From: Marinobacter salexigens
GTDB lineage: Bacteria; Pseudomonadota; Gammaproteobacteria; Pseudomonadales; Oleiphilaceae
Assembly: GCF_002806945.1 (NCBI RefSeq)
Contig: NZ_NIHC01000001.1
Coordinates: forward strand, 1 to 64,000
Reading direction: 5' to 3'
Length of the DNA: 64,000 bases
The translations under genes were made by a program, and so were the position numbers. The notes beneath the pieces were generated by a model. That model was not told where the DNA came from. It did no database searches and saw only the letters and a program-made list of their open reading frames with translations. Shown here piece by piece: positions 1-7,293 of the stretch; position 1 is the stretch's first letter, and every line of letters starts with the position of its first letter.

Positions 1-105
1 ATCCAGGAAAGTTCTTGGGGCCGGACTATCAACATCAGCGACCCCGATGGCAACCGCGTAGGTGTCAGAGATGAAGTTGGCTTCGTCCACCAGATCAATG
101 CTTAA
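1..105 (+). CDS. VOC (glyoxalase/bleomycin-resistance) family protein, C-terminal part only
   Basis: The last 34 codons of a gene whose start lies left of the window. The visible tail contains the W-G-R-x-x-x-I-x-D-P-D-G-N pattern typical of the last strand of vicinal-oxygen-chelate proteins, which end in a metal-binding beta barrel. The stop codon lies inside the left end of the first attC site, as usual for an integron cassette gene. Substrate cannot be inferred from so short a fragment. Confidence 0.7.
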   Translation: MQESSWGRTINISDPDGNRVGVRDEVGFVHQINA

Positions 106-186
106 CAAGTCAATTAAGTTCGTTCCCGGCCTGACGGCCGTCCACCGGACGCCCTAGACGGGCGCCGCTTATTATTGGCGTTAGGC
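100..186 (+). other. attC site 1 of integron cassette array
   Basis: Begins with the core box GCTTAAC (100-106) and ends with GTTAGGC (180-186), matching RYYYAAC...GTTRRRY. The interior is rich in inverted repeats. The stop codon of the VOC gene sits in the left box and the next cassette gene begins 23 bases after the right box. The interior resembles attC 2 and attC 4. Confidence 0.88.
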
Positions 187-208
187 ACTACGAGGATGAG
201 CAACGCCT

Positions 209-604
209 ATGGTAGTTGCTTTAAAGGCTTTGGTAATTTGGGTTGGCATCCTAGCTTTAGCTACTGCCAATGGAGTACTGCGTGAATCGGTACTTGTACC
301 CGCGTTCGGGACTCCGACAGCGCTCGTGCTTAGCGGCTTGTTGCTCTCAGTCTTAATCATTGGTGTGGCGTACTTGTCCCTGCCATGGCTTCATATTAGT
401 AGGCCCTTTGCGTTCTGTATCGTTGGGGTGGGCTGGCTGGTTCTCACGCTCGTTTTTGAGTTTTCGTTCGGGCTTTGGCAAGGCAAGTCGTGGTTTGAAT
501 TGCTTGGGGCTTACACATTCAAGGGTGGGAACATCTGGCCTGTTGTTCTTGCAGCAACAGCCCTTGCACCATACATCGCTGCCAAGCTGAAAGGATGGGT
601 GTAA
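209..604 (+). CDS. Cassette-encoded four-helix membrane protein, unknown function
   Basis: A 131-residue very hydrophobic protein with four predicted membrane segments (about residues 5-24, 35-57, 64-86 and 105-125) and short polar loops. It lies between attC 1 and attC 2, so it forms a complete single-gene cassette. No signature motif of a transporter or enzyme is visible. A GAGG lies about 15 bases before the start, so the start is moderately supported. Similar small membrane proteins are common in integron arrays, but I cannot assign a role. Confidence 0.7.
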   Translation: MVVALKALVIWVGILALATANGVLRESVLVPAFGTPTALVLSGLLLSVLIIGVAYLSLPWLHISRPFAFCIVGVGWLVLTLVFEFSFGLWQGKSWFELLGAYTFKGGNIWPVVLAATALAPYIAAKLKGWV

Positions 605-607
605 TGC

Positions 608-692
608 GCCTAACCAGTGCATCAAATTCGTTCCGGCCCGAAGGGCCTCCACCGGACGCCCTAGTCGGGCGCCGTTTATGCAGGCGTTAGCA
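608..692 (+). other. attC site 2
   Basis: Left core GCCTAAC (608-614) and right core GTTAGCA (686-692; final bases off consensus). The interior holds a C/G-rich hairpin around 630-660 almost identical to the one in attC 4, showing that the two sites share ancestry. Confidence 0.85.
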
Positions 693-701
693 GGAGTTCC
701 A

Positions 702-1304
702 ATGGATCAGGATGAGCTGGAAAGCCAGTTAGAAAAACAGATCCAGTACTTGGTTCGTTCTGCGGAGGCATTTGATGCAGGGCACCAAGATGAGGCACCT
801 CGGATCGCCACTACAATACGAATTTTGTTGCACGAGAGCCGTCGTTCCAGAAGTCTCTTAGGGCTACTTCGAGTTCGTGGAAAGATACAAATACTTTCAA
901 CGTCAACTTTTGATTTTAAGACTGACAAAACCTATGGAACATGCACGCTGACAGGTTTCGAGACCGACTCACAGGGAATGAGGGTTGTACCACAGTATGA
1001 TCGAGTTGCCCGGTCACGTCCGATGCCTGCACACCAGTGGTGGAATGAGGTTATCTTTCGAATGCCTCAAATGGATAAATACACGCGTCGAGATTTCGTG
1101 CTGTTTTGCGCCAACAAAGATGGCGGAGCGCACGTCGACAGTCACCCAGAAAAGTTTAAAAGGATCAAGGATGGCAACATCAATTTCACAGGGAAGAAAG
1201 ATGGCGAGGAATTCAAGTTTACGAATATCTTAGAATGCGCTGTGCGACAGATGGCTTATGAAATTCTCAATAGTCCGGACGTTCAAGCCTTGGTGCACAG
1301 CTAA
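702..1304 (+). CDS. Uncharacterised cassette protein
   Basis: A 200-residue soluble protein. The start at 702 is chosen because GGAG lies 6 bases upstream and because the longer frame (from 678) would begin inside attC 2. The N-terminal third is helical and charged. The middle has a W-W-N-E-V-I-F motif near residues 112-118, and the C-terminal half contains G-G-A-H-V-D-S-H, a His/Asp cluster that could bind metal or be catalytic. I do not recognise the family. It lies between attC 2 and attC 3 and its stop codon overlaps attC 3. Confidence 0.7.
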   Translation: MDQDELESQLEKQIQYLVRSAEAFDAGHQDEAPRIATTIRILLHESRRSRSLLGLLRVRGKIQILSTSTFDFKTDKTYGTCTLTGFETDSQGMRVVPQYDRVARSRPMPAHQWWNEVIFRMPQMDKYTRRDFVLFCANKDGGAHVDSHPEKFKRIKDGNINFTGKKDGEEFKFTNILECAVRQMAYEILNSPDVQALVHS

Positions 1305-1369
1305 CCAGTCGCTGTTGTCGGACGCACCTGCGCTGGCGCTCCGGTACGCCGCAAAGCTTCGCGTTACAC
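1299..1369 (+). other. attC site 3
   Basis: Left core AGCTAAC (1299-1305) overlaps the stop codon of the preceding gene. The right core is GTTACAC (1363-1369). The interior (gctgttgtcggacgc and gcaaagct blocks) is close to that of attC 6 and unlike attC 1, 2 and 4, so two lineages of attC coexist in the array. Confidence 0.8.
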
Positions 1370-1384
1370 ATTGCAGGAGGCATC

Positions 1385-1705
1385 GTGATAGTCATCTATG
1401 GAATCAAAGAACACCTTAATCCGATCAAGGCTCAGCTCTCTGAGGTCATTCACGGATGTATGCAGTCCGTACTGGGGATGCCAGAAGACAAACGGGCTCA
1501 TCGTTTTATCCCTATGGAAGCCGAGGATTTTTATTACCCTGGTGGCAGAACACCCGCATACACGGCCATCGAGATCAATATGATGCAGGGTCGAACTCCC
1601 GAGACCCAAAAGGCCCTGATCAAGGAGCAACCGCCACACTGTTGGGGCTTTCGCGGCATGACTGGAGATGAGGCGCGTGATCTCAAGTATTCAGTCAATG
1701 TGTAA
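1385..1705 (+). CDS. Tautomerase-family protein with probable internal deletion
   Basis: A 106-residue protein starting at GTG 1385, with AGGAGG 5 bases upstream. The N-terminal 75 residues and the C-terminal block C-W-G-F-R-G-M-T-G-D-E match the tautomerase_2-like proteins often carried in cassettes. Those proteins, as I remember them, are about 128 residues long with an amphipathic helix and strand between the two blocks. Here A-L-I-K joins directly to E-Q-P-P-H-C, so about 22 residues seem to be missing in frame. The usual catalytic Pro-1 is also absent (the protein begins M-I-V-I). The product may be folded differently or inactive. Confidence 0.72.
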   Translation: MIVIYGIKEHLNPIKAQLSEVIHGCMQSVLGMPEDKRAHRFIPMEAEDFYYPGGRTPAYTAIEINMMQGRTPETQKALIKEQPPHCWGFRGMTGDEARDLKYSVNV

Positions 1706-1802
1706 CAAGGCAATCAAATTCGTTCCGGCCCGATGGGCCTCCACCGGACGGCTTTTTCTCCGCTTAGCTGCGTAAAAGCCGCGGTTATTGCGGGCGTTGT
1801 GC
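1700..1802 (+). other. attC site 4
   Basis: Left core GTGTAAC (1700-1706) overlaps the stop of the tautomerase gene. The right core is GTTGTGC (1796-1802; one base off consensus). The first 45 bases nearly repeat attC 2; the second half carries a different arm pair (about 1750-1785). At 103 bp it is the longest attC here. Confidence 0.82.
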
Positions 1803-1817
1803 GGCAATGAAAAGATA

Positions 1818-2270
1818 ATGAAGAAGACAATCCTGTATCGACTATTTGGAGTTGGCTCTGTTCCTAAAAAACTGCGTCCAGTGCTTGAGCGGGAGGGTAT
1901 TGTTGCTCTCGATGAAGGTATTGGAGGATGGTTCGTAACGAAGCACGTTAATGGGCCTGGAAAGCGATATCGTCACCGCACCGAGGGGTTTTCTGGTTGC
2001 CTTGTGGTCACGAAGGCGAGGGTGCTCTGCTACACAAACAGGAAGCGTCAGATCAATATCTCTGTTGAAGACCCCAAGATAGCGAAACTGTATGTTGATA
2101 CCCCAACAGAACAGATGTTGTGTCTTTCCTTCGAGTCTTCTGACTTTCGCGAAGAATGGCAGGGTGTAATTGTGTTCCGATTCGCAACAGACAAAGCTCT
2201 GTCATTTCGGGAGGCTTTGGTAGCTATAGGCGCCCAACAAGGCACTGCAGCGGACAAGCCGCGCCGCTGA
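1818..2270 (+). CDS. Uncharacterised cassette protein
   Basis: A 150-residue soluble protein. The start at ATG 1818 is preferred over the upstream TTG 1788 because that codon is inside attC 4. The body is rich in beta strands with a conserved-looking W-F-V-T-K-H-V-N-G-P-G-K-R-Y block near residues 37-50, and it ends in a charged tail A-D-K-P-R-R that is encoded by attC 5 itself. I recall similar proteins in other cassette arrays, but no function is known to me. A PH-like fold is a guess. Confidence 0.7.
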   Translation: MKKTILYRLFGVGSVPKKLRPVLEREGIVALDEGIGGWFVTKHVNGPGKRYRHRTEGFSGCLVVTKARVLCYTNRKRQINISVEDPKIAKLYVDTPTEQMLCLSFESSDFREEWQGVIVFRFATDKALSFREALVAIGAQQGTAADKPRR

Positions 2271-2284
2271 TTTCAGCGTTAAAT
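2232..2284 (+). other. attC site 5 (short)
   Basis: Left core GCCCAAC (2232-2238) and right core GTTAAAT (2278-2284), which fits GTTRRRY fully. It is only 53 bp long, with a G/C-rich central inverted repeat. It holds the last 13 codons of the upstream gene and the stop codon of the reverse-strand ccdB remnant on its right edge. Confidence 0.8.
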
Positions 2285-2562
2285 GCCCGTGATAGCGAGA
2301 TCCAGAGCCCCAACAACCTGATCCCTGAAATGTGAGAGGGAACCGATCGGGTTCTTGAGCTGTTTTTCAGGCACAGAAGAAATTTGCGGTGTTAGCAACA
2401 GCAATTCCTGGTCGGCAAAAGTGATTACCGGAGTGAGGCCTTGCATGGCTTGACCGTTAAAAGCCGCGCGCTTGCCCAGAGCGCGTGTCTTTTTCAGCAA
2501 GTCGCTGTTAACCGATAAATTTGCGGCTTTTTTGGGGCAGTTATGTTGTATAGATCGGCCAT
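2279..2562 (-). pseudogene. ccdAB toxin-antitoxin remnant: ccdA start fused to ccdB end, frameshifted
   Basis: Reading the minus strand from ATG at 2562 (GGAGG 5 bases upstream) gives M-A-D-L-Y-N-I-T-A-P-K-K, then after a one-base shift A-A-N-L-S-V-N-S-D-L-L-K-K-T-R-A-L-G, which is the N-terminal DNA-binding half of a CcdA antitoxin. It then continues as T-F-A-D-Q-E-L-L-L-L-T-P-Q...L-S-H-F-R-D-Q-V-V-G-A-L-D-L-A-I-T-G-I, which is the C-terminal half of a CcdB gyrase toxin (F-plasmid CcdB also ends in ITGI). The rest of both genes is deleted. The shift falls in a run of six A where seven would keep frame. Such reverse-oriented toxin-antitoxin cassettes normally carry their own promoter. The product cannot act as toxin or antitoxin. 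Confidence 0.82.
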
Positions 2563-2602
2563 TGTAGCCTCCAGTTGCAGTAACACACTTAGCAACAGGG
2601 TA

Positions 2603-2620
2603 TGCGCATGATTGTGCGCA
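2603..2620 (-). promoter_or_regulatory. Probable relic ccd promoter/operator
   Basis: Two palindromic TGCGCA boxes separated by 6 bases lie upstream of the ccdAB remnant. On the minus strand, TTGCAT (2629-2624) and TACCCT (about 2606-2601) could be -35 and -10 elements 17 bases apart, with the boxes between and over them. CcdA-type antitoxins bind palindromes at their own promoter. The assignment is by position only. Confidence 0.4.
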
Positions 2621-2629
2621 TGCAATTGC

Positions 2630-2684
2630 ATTTAACCAAAGGCTGTTGTCGGACGCGCATACGCTGCAAAGCTCAGCGTTAGGT
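2630..2684 (+). other. attC site 6
   Basis: Left core ATTTAAC (2630-2636) and right core GTTAGGT (2678-2684), both full matches. The 55-bp interior resembles attC 3. It is the last recognisable attC in the array and precedes the HIT gene. Confidence 0.83.
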
Positions 2685-2703
2685 GCAGGGAGATTTACAC
2701 ATC

Positions 2704-3177
2704 ATGAGTTGTATTTTCTGCGAGATTGTTCAAGGGGAATCCCCCTGCCACAAAGTATGGGAAGACGATAAGCATCTTGCCTTTTTATCCATTTTCCCTA
2801 ATACGAAGGGCTTTACGGTGGTCATCCCGAAAACTCATATAGGCAGCTACGCTTTTGATCAAACTGATGAAATATTGTGTGAGTTGGTGTCAGCCACCAA
2901 GAAAGTTGCGTTGCTACTCGATAAGGCTCTGGATGGCGTTGGCCGAACTGGAATGATCTTTGAGGGGTATGGCGTTGACCACCTTCATAGCAAATTATTC
3001 CCGATGCACGGAACGGGCGACAACTCTCGTTTTCAGCTTAGAGAAGCGGGCTTGACCAAATTCTTTGAAAGATATGAGGGTTATCTTTCGTCCCACGATT
3101 GCCCCCGTGCAAACGATGAAGAATTGGCTGAGTTGGCACGGCACATAAGATTATGCGAAACGAAGCCGGGTTTATAA
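2704..3177 (+). CDS. HIT-family nucleotide-binding protein (terminal cassette)
   Basis: A 157-residue protein starting at ATG 2704 (GGGAG 11 bases upstream; the longer frame from GTG 2683 starts in attC 6). It begins with the C-x-F-C pair (residues 3 and 6) of many HIT proteins and carries the histidine-triad motif as D-H-L-H-S-K-L-F (His-93, His-95), with Lys-97 in place of the third His. HIT proteins hydrolyse or transfer nucleotidyl groups from small nucleotides; the middle His is the nucleophile. The long C-terminal region after residue 105 differs from classical HinT. No attC follows it. Confidence 0.85.
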   Translation: MSCIFCEIVQGESPCHKVWEDDKHLAFLSIFPNTKGFTVVIPKTHIGSYAFDQTDEILCELVSATKKVALLLDKALDGVGRTGMIFEGYGVDHLHSKLFPMHGTGDNSRFQLREAGLTKFFERYEGYLSSHDCPRANDEELAELARHIRLCETKPGL

Positions 3178-3240
3178 AGCCGAAAGTGTAAGGAGCCTTG
3201 CCCTGTAGGTTATAAGAGCATGGGCAAAGCGTCTTGCTGG

Positions 3241-3768
3241 TCAACGTGTTTCCAGGCTTAGGGTCAGAACGCCTGATTGCTGGGAGAAATTAAGCTGTCC
3301 AAGCACACTCATGCCCAGTAACACCATGTCACGGTCCATGGCGGGGTTGATGGTGCCGGGTACATTATTGAATGTGAGATCGCCCAGGCGGAGTTCTCGA
3401 ATAGTAGTACTCCACACATTCACTGTGCCAGCGGCAGTGCGTGCATGGCCGGGCATCCCCCGGTTAAGACCGGCTTTATTCGCGATGCTCTCTGGCACAG
3501 ACACAGTTGTGGCACCAGTATCCAGTATGAAGGTGACGTTTTGGTTGTTGATGGTGCCGTTTGCCAGATAGTGGCCCTGGCGGTTGGCCTGCAGTTTGAT
3601 TTCGGTAGCGTTTCCGTGGGAGTGGCTAACCAGTTGCTGGTTTGGGTTGGTTTTACGGGAATCCCAACCTCCTAGTAAGTACGCCGCAGCCGCGAGGAAC
3701 ACAACCCAGAAAATAGCGAAGTAAAACAGGTATCGGTTTTCGGGCTTGATGAAGCCAGGTTTACTCAT
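3241..3768 (-). CDS. Membrane-anchored retropepsin-like aspartic protease
   Basis: A 175-residue protein with one N-terminal membrane segment (about residues 13-33) and a single retropepsin-type domain containing F-I-L-D-T-G-A (Asp-83) and later V-L-L-G-M-S-V-L-G. This matches the TIGR02281/clan AA family of periplasm-facing aspartic proteases that work as dimers. Its stop codon lies 64 bases after the HIT cassette on the opposite strand, which marks the chromosomal side of the integron boundary. Substrate unknown. Confidence 0.85.
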   Translation of the reverse strand: MSKPGFIKPENRYLFYFAIFWVVFLAAAAYLLGGWDSRKTNPNQQLVSHSHGNATEIKLQANRQGHYLANGTINNQNVTFILDTGATTVSVPESIANKAGLNRGMPGHARTAAGTVNVWSTTIRELRLGDLTFNNVPGTINPAMDRDMVLLGMSVLGQLNFSQQSGVLTLSLETR

Positions 3769-3926
3769 TCTGTTCCTTGTTATGGGGCGTCTGACAGGCT
3801 ACCTGGATTCTAACCCATTCCGGGCACCAGAGCAGGACGCCGGTGCCACGCCGACTTCTCTGCTTGGGTTTTAGGGTCTTTTGGTGTAGATGAGTATGTG
3901 AGACCACAAACTGATAGGGTTGGAAT

Positions 3927-4097
3927 ATGAATGTAAGGCTTGCCGGGACTATTGGCACATTTTTTCTGGTTGTTCTGGGGCTAATGTATAACGTTGGGGA
4001 ATTTAGCGTTGCCGATTTCTTTGTGTTTCTGGGCTTGGGGGCTATTGCCAGCTTAATTGCTTGGTTTAAGCTATTTAAGCCAAGCTCTCAACGATAA
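3927..4097 (+). CDS. Small two-helix membrane protein
   Basis: A 56-residue frame starting at ATG 3927 with AGGG about 7 bases upstream. It has two hydrophobic segments (about residues 5-22 and 28-48) and a short basic tail ending K-P-S-S-Q-R. It fills the gap between the retropepsin gene and the GST gene on the plus strand. No family was recognised. Confidence 0.6.
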   Translation: MNVRLAGTIGTFFLVVLGLMYNVGEFSVADFFVFLGLGAIASLIAWFKLFKPSSQR

Positions 4098-4144
4098 GGC
4101 AACTAAGAGAGCATTCAGCCTGGAGGCACACTATCACTGTTTCA

Positions 4145-4816
4145 TTGCACCGCTTGTACTCCTTTCGTCGTTGCCCTTACGCCATGCGCGCCCGGCTCGG
4201 AATCCTGTTCGCCGAGATGAAGGTAGAGCTGCGCGAGATAGTGCTGAAAAACAAGCCGGCGCAGATGTTGGCTATCAGTCCTAAGGGTACGGTTCCCGTA
4301 CTGGAGCTGGTTGAGAGTGGTAGCGCCAATAGCCTTGTGATCGAGGAAAGCCGGGAAATACTCGAATGGGCTCTGCAGAAGAATGATCCGCAAGGTTTGT
4401 TAAGCACCGATTTGGATAGTGCTAACGCCCTGATCGACCGCAACGATAACGAATTCAAACATTGGCTGGATCGCTATAAATACGCCGATCGCCATCCGGA
4501 ACTGAGCCAGCTGGAATACCGGCAGCAGGGCGAGGTGTTTTTACAGGCGTTAGAGAATCTACTGGCCAGCAACACCTATTTGCTGGGGGATAGCATCAGC
4601 ATCGCAGATGTGGGCATCATGCCCTTTGTACGCCAGTTCGCCCATGTAGACCGGGACGTTTTTTACAGCCTGTCTTATCCGAATCTTCAGCGATGGCTGA
4701 GAGAATGGCTGGAGCACCCGGTATTTCTGCAGGCCATGGTCAAGTTTCAGCCCTGGCAGGAAGGAGATGAATTGGTGATATTTCCCAGCGACACCCCCAA
4801 AGGAGAAAAAGCCTGA
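4145..4816 (+). CDS. Glutathione S-transferase-like protein
   Basis: A 223-residue protein. The N-terminal thioredoxin-like domain has R-R-C-P-Y-A-M-R-A-R with Cys-10 in the catalytic position used by Omega/Beta-like GSTs, and a P-K-G-T-V-P-V-L segment with the cis-proline that binds glutathione. A helical C-terminal domain follows. The start is TTG 4145, since no ATG or GTG lies between the upstream stop and the C-P-Y motif; GGAGG is 18 bases away, so initiation may be weak. It is followed 1 base later by the M14 peptidase gene, suggesting an operon. Confidence 0.82.
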   Translation: MHRLYSFRRCPYAMRARLGILFAEMKVELREIVLKNKPAQMLAISPKGTVPVLELVESGSANSLVIEESREILEWALQKNDPQGLLSTDLDSANALIDRNDNEFKHWLDRYKYADRHPELSQLEYRQQGEVFLQALENLLASNTYLLGDSISIADVGIMPFVRQFAHVDRDVFYSLSYPNLQRWLREWLEHPVFLQAMVKFQPWQEGDELVIFPSDTPKGEKA

Positions 4817-4817
4817 G

Positions 4818-5750
4818 ATGAATGCAGTCCCTGAATCCTATCCCATCGGAACGCCCGGCACGCCTTGGGGCGAACGGGAACGCGCCGAATGGTTGTCCCG
4901 GCAGAGCCATCAACGCAGCTATGAAGCTGATGTGTTGAGTGTAATCAAAGGCCTGCGCTCGCGCTTCGATGTGGAAGAGTATGGCCGCCTGAACTATGGC
5001 TCTGAGAGCTATCCCCTGATGGCGATCCGAAGCCGCGACTGGCGTGAGGATTTGCCGGTTGTCCTGATTACCGGCGGGGTGCATGGCTATGAGACCAGTG
5101 GTGTGCATGGCGCGCTGCAGTTTGTGGATCAGCACGGGGAGGATTATGCGGGCCGTATCAACTTGCTGGTCGCCCCTTGTGTTAGCCCTTGGGCTTATGA
5201 GCGCATTCATCGCTGGAACGCAGATGCCATCGACCCGAATCGCTCCTTCCATCAAAACAGCGCAGCAGGGGAATCGGCGGCACTTATGCAACTGGTCGAG
5301 CCGATCCGCGATCGTGTGGTATTGCACATGGATCTACACGAGACTACCGATAGCGACGAAAGCGAGTTTCGGCCTGCGTTGGCAGCCCGGGATGGCGAGC
5401 CGTTCGAGCCGGGTGAGATTCCTGATGGCTTCTATCTGGTTGATGACAGCGAGAACCCGCAGCCCGAGTTCCAACAGGCGCTGATCAAGGCAGTGGAGCA
5501 GGTGACTCATATTGCGCCGGCTGATGACAAAGGCGAGATTTTCGGTTCACCAGTGGTTGCCCGGGGCGTTATTCAGTATCCCCTCGCGCCGCTGGGTTTG
5601 TGCGCCAGTATCACCCGTGCACCTTACAAAACCACCACCGAAGTCTATCCCGACAGTGCCAGTGTGACCCCCGAACAATGCAATGCTGCACAGGTTGCGG
5701 CGGTGTGTGCGGGGATTGATTACGCGCTGGTCTCCGGCAAGCCAGAGTAG
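4818..5750 (+). CDS. M14-family zinc metallocarboxypeptidase
   Basis: A 310-residue protein with the zinc-ligand motif H-G-Y-E (His-89, Glu-92), the substrate-binding D-P-N-R (139-142) and a third zinc ligand in D-L-H-E-T (His-174). This is the layout of M14 carboxypeptidases and succinylglutamate desuccinylase relatives. No signal peptide is visible, so it is probably cytoplasmic. It begins 1 base after the GST stop and is followed 10 bases later by a small secreted or anchored protein, implying one transcript. Confidence 0.85.
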   Translation: MNAVPESYPIGTPGTPWGERERAEWLSRQSHQRSYEADVLSVIKGLRSRFDVEEYGRLNYGSESYPLMAIRSRDWREDLPVVLITGGVHGYETSGVHGALQFVDQHGEDYAGRINLLVAPCVSPWAYERIHRWNADAIDPNRSFHQNSAAGESAALMQLVEPIRDRVVLHMDLHETTDSDESEFRPALAARDGEPFEPGEIPDGFYLVDDSENPQPEFQQALIKAVEQVTHIAPADDKGEIFGSPVVARGVIQYPLAPLGLCASITRAPYKTTTEVYPDSASVTPEQCNAAQVAAVCAGIDYALVSGKPE

Positions 5751-5760
5751 TGAGTGCGCC

Positions 5761-6063
5761 ATGAAGTTCATGATCGCTGCTGTATTTATTGCTGTTGCCG
5801 GCGTTCTGATTTGGCATACCAAGCAGAATCTGAATCCTGTGGAGCATGCCTGTGCAAAGGAGATAGGTGATCTGCTGGATGCCAGCCCGGATGCGGAACC
5901 GCAGTCTATTGCCAATATTTTCAAGAAGCACGGCATTCCACAATCGCGCACAGACAAAGTTGGCGCGATGGTTATGGCGCAGTTGAAGAAGCATGGTATG
6001 AAATCAGAGGACGCGAGGATTGTTATGGCACAGGTGAGGGCTGCTTACTCGCTGATTGAGTAA
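5761..6063 (+). CDS. Small exported or anchored protein, unknown function
   Basis: A 100-residue protein with an N-terminal hydrophobic segment (residues 3-18) and a helical C-terminal body rich in Lys and Ala, with two short H-G-x repeats (K-K-H-G-I-P and K-K-H-G-M-K). The start at 5761 is chosen over a longer frame that would overlap the peptidase gene. It is the third gene of the GST-peptidase group. No family was recognised. Confidence 0.65.
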   Translation: MKFMIAAVFIAVAGVLIWHTKQNLNPVEHACAKEIGDLLDASPDAEPQSIANIFKKHGIPQSRTDKVGAMVMAQLKKHGMKSEDARIVMAQVRAAYSLIE

Positions 6064-6092
6064 CGAGGTGGAACCTTTTGGGGGAGAAATTA

Positions 6093-6473
6093 ATGCATCA
6101 CCCTTTTGCAGAATTGATCGGGATGGACGTTGAGTTTACCGAACCCGAAACCAGTGTTTGCTCGATGACGGTCGAGCAAAAGCACTTGAACCCTCATAAG
6201 GTAGTGCATGGTGCGGTTTTGTACGCGCTGGCAGATACGGGCATGGGCGCTGCAGTCTATCCGCTGCTTTCAGAAGGGGAGTTGTGTGCCACTGTGGAGA
6301 TAAAAATTAACTACTATGCGCCGGTTTTTGAAGGCGAGGTGCACTGCAAAACGAAGGTTGTGAATCGGGGAAAGGCGATTGTAAACCTGGAGTCCGAGAT
6401 ATTCAGTGGTGACAGACTGGTGGCCAAGGCCAATGGAAACTACTCCATATTCAGGCCTGGTAAGCCGCGTTGA
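6093..6473 (+). CDS. PaaI-type hotdog thioesterase
   Basis: A 126-residue single hotdog domain. The segment H-L-N-P-H-K-V-V-H-G-A-V-L-Y-A-L-A-D-T matches the PaaI pattern (N...V-H-G-G...LaD), where the HG(G/A) loop and Asp place the acyl-CoA thioester. The start at ATG 6093 has GGGGAG 6 bases upstream. It probably hydrolyses aryl- or acyl-CoA thioesters in the cytoplasm. Its 3' end overlaps the convergent GNAT gene by 23 bases. Confidence 0.85.
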   Translation: MHHPFAELIGMDVEFTEPETSVCSMTVEQKHLNPHKVVHGAVLYALADTGMGAAVYPLLSEGELCATVEIKINYYAPVFEGEVHCKTKVVNRGKAIVNLESEIFSGDRLVAKANGNYSIFRPGKPR

Positions 6474-7098
6474 TCTCTGGAGTTTCGCCATGAGTAAACG
6501 CGGGCTTCATCATCACCCAGCTTGGTGTTGCCAGAATTGACGGCTGAGCCAGTACTGAAAAACCAAATCGTTCATAAAACCCCACGTTGCTCAGCTTGTC
6601 GGTCTCCAGATAATGGGCGTCGCCAGAACCCGTCTTGAGCGCCAGTTCCATTAGTTGAGAGCCAATGCCCTGATGTTGCCATGCGGGTGCTGTCGCCAGT
6701 GGACCCAGGTGCCAGTGAGGTGTGGGCGGGTCCAGCCTGGCCCAGGTGCCTAACCAGATCGCTAAGCGCACAGTGCCTGCAGGGTTATTTGAGTTGAGTA
6801 GTGCGGGCATCATTTTTAAAAGGTCGGTAAGCGAGGGTTTGCAATGCTTGGGCGGCAGCATGCCCATTACGCCAACCAGTGTTCCTTCCACAAAAGCTCC
6901 GTGAAGCTGGCCTTTGCGGTGAACGTACCTGATCAGGCTCGGGAAAAAACGGCCAAGCCGGCGCAGTCGCAATTCTGGCGGTGCTCCAAATACTTTTATG
7001 TGAATCGGGTTGTCGTTCATGGCAGCAGCGCAGAGTTTTGCTGCCTCTCTCAGGTCACTCTTGCCCAGAGAGTGGATCGCAAAAGGTTTTCTATCCAT
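6451..7098 (-). CDS. GNAT-family N-acetyltransferase
   Basis: A 215-residue acetyltransferase. Motif A is visible as L-A-T-A-P-A-W-Q-H-Q-G-I-G-S-Q-L, with the Q-x-x-G-x-G acetyl-CoA pyrophosphate loop, followed by a Y-L-E-T...N-V-G-F-Y-E-R-F-G-F block typical of motif B. The acceptor substrate is unknown. The gene is convergent with the thioesterase gene. Confidence 0.87.
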   Translation of the reverse strand: MDRKPFAIHSLGKSDLREAAKLCAAAMNDNPIHIKVFGAPPELRLRRLGRFFPSLIRYVHRKGQLHGAFVEGTLVGVMGMLPPKHCKPSLTDLLKMMPALLNSNNPAGTVRLAIWLGTWARLDPPTPHWHLGPLATAPAWQHQGIGSQLMELALKTGSGDAHYLETDKLSNVGFYERFGFSVLAQPSILATPSWVMMKPAFTHGETPEINAAYQA

Positions 7099-7293
7099 TG
7101 AATCAGCTCCCTTTATGGCGCTATGACGCGCCTGCTGTCCCTGTACCGAAAGCCTTGCAGTTGCAGTGGTTCGCTTTGCTACATTGTTTAGTGCACCTTT
7201 GAGGACTATGATTCAATCAAACCGTGCCTTCAAGTGCAGTGGGGCAACGGGGCAGGGGAATGCCCATGGGCCTGTTAAAGAAGGTGCATAACG

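Noticed and set aside
4740..5327. A 195-residue minus-strand frame over the GST and peptidase genes
   Set aside because: Antisense to two genes with intact catalytic motifs; no independent support.
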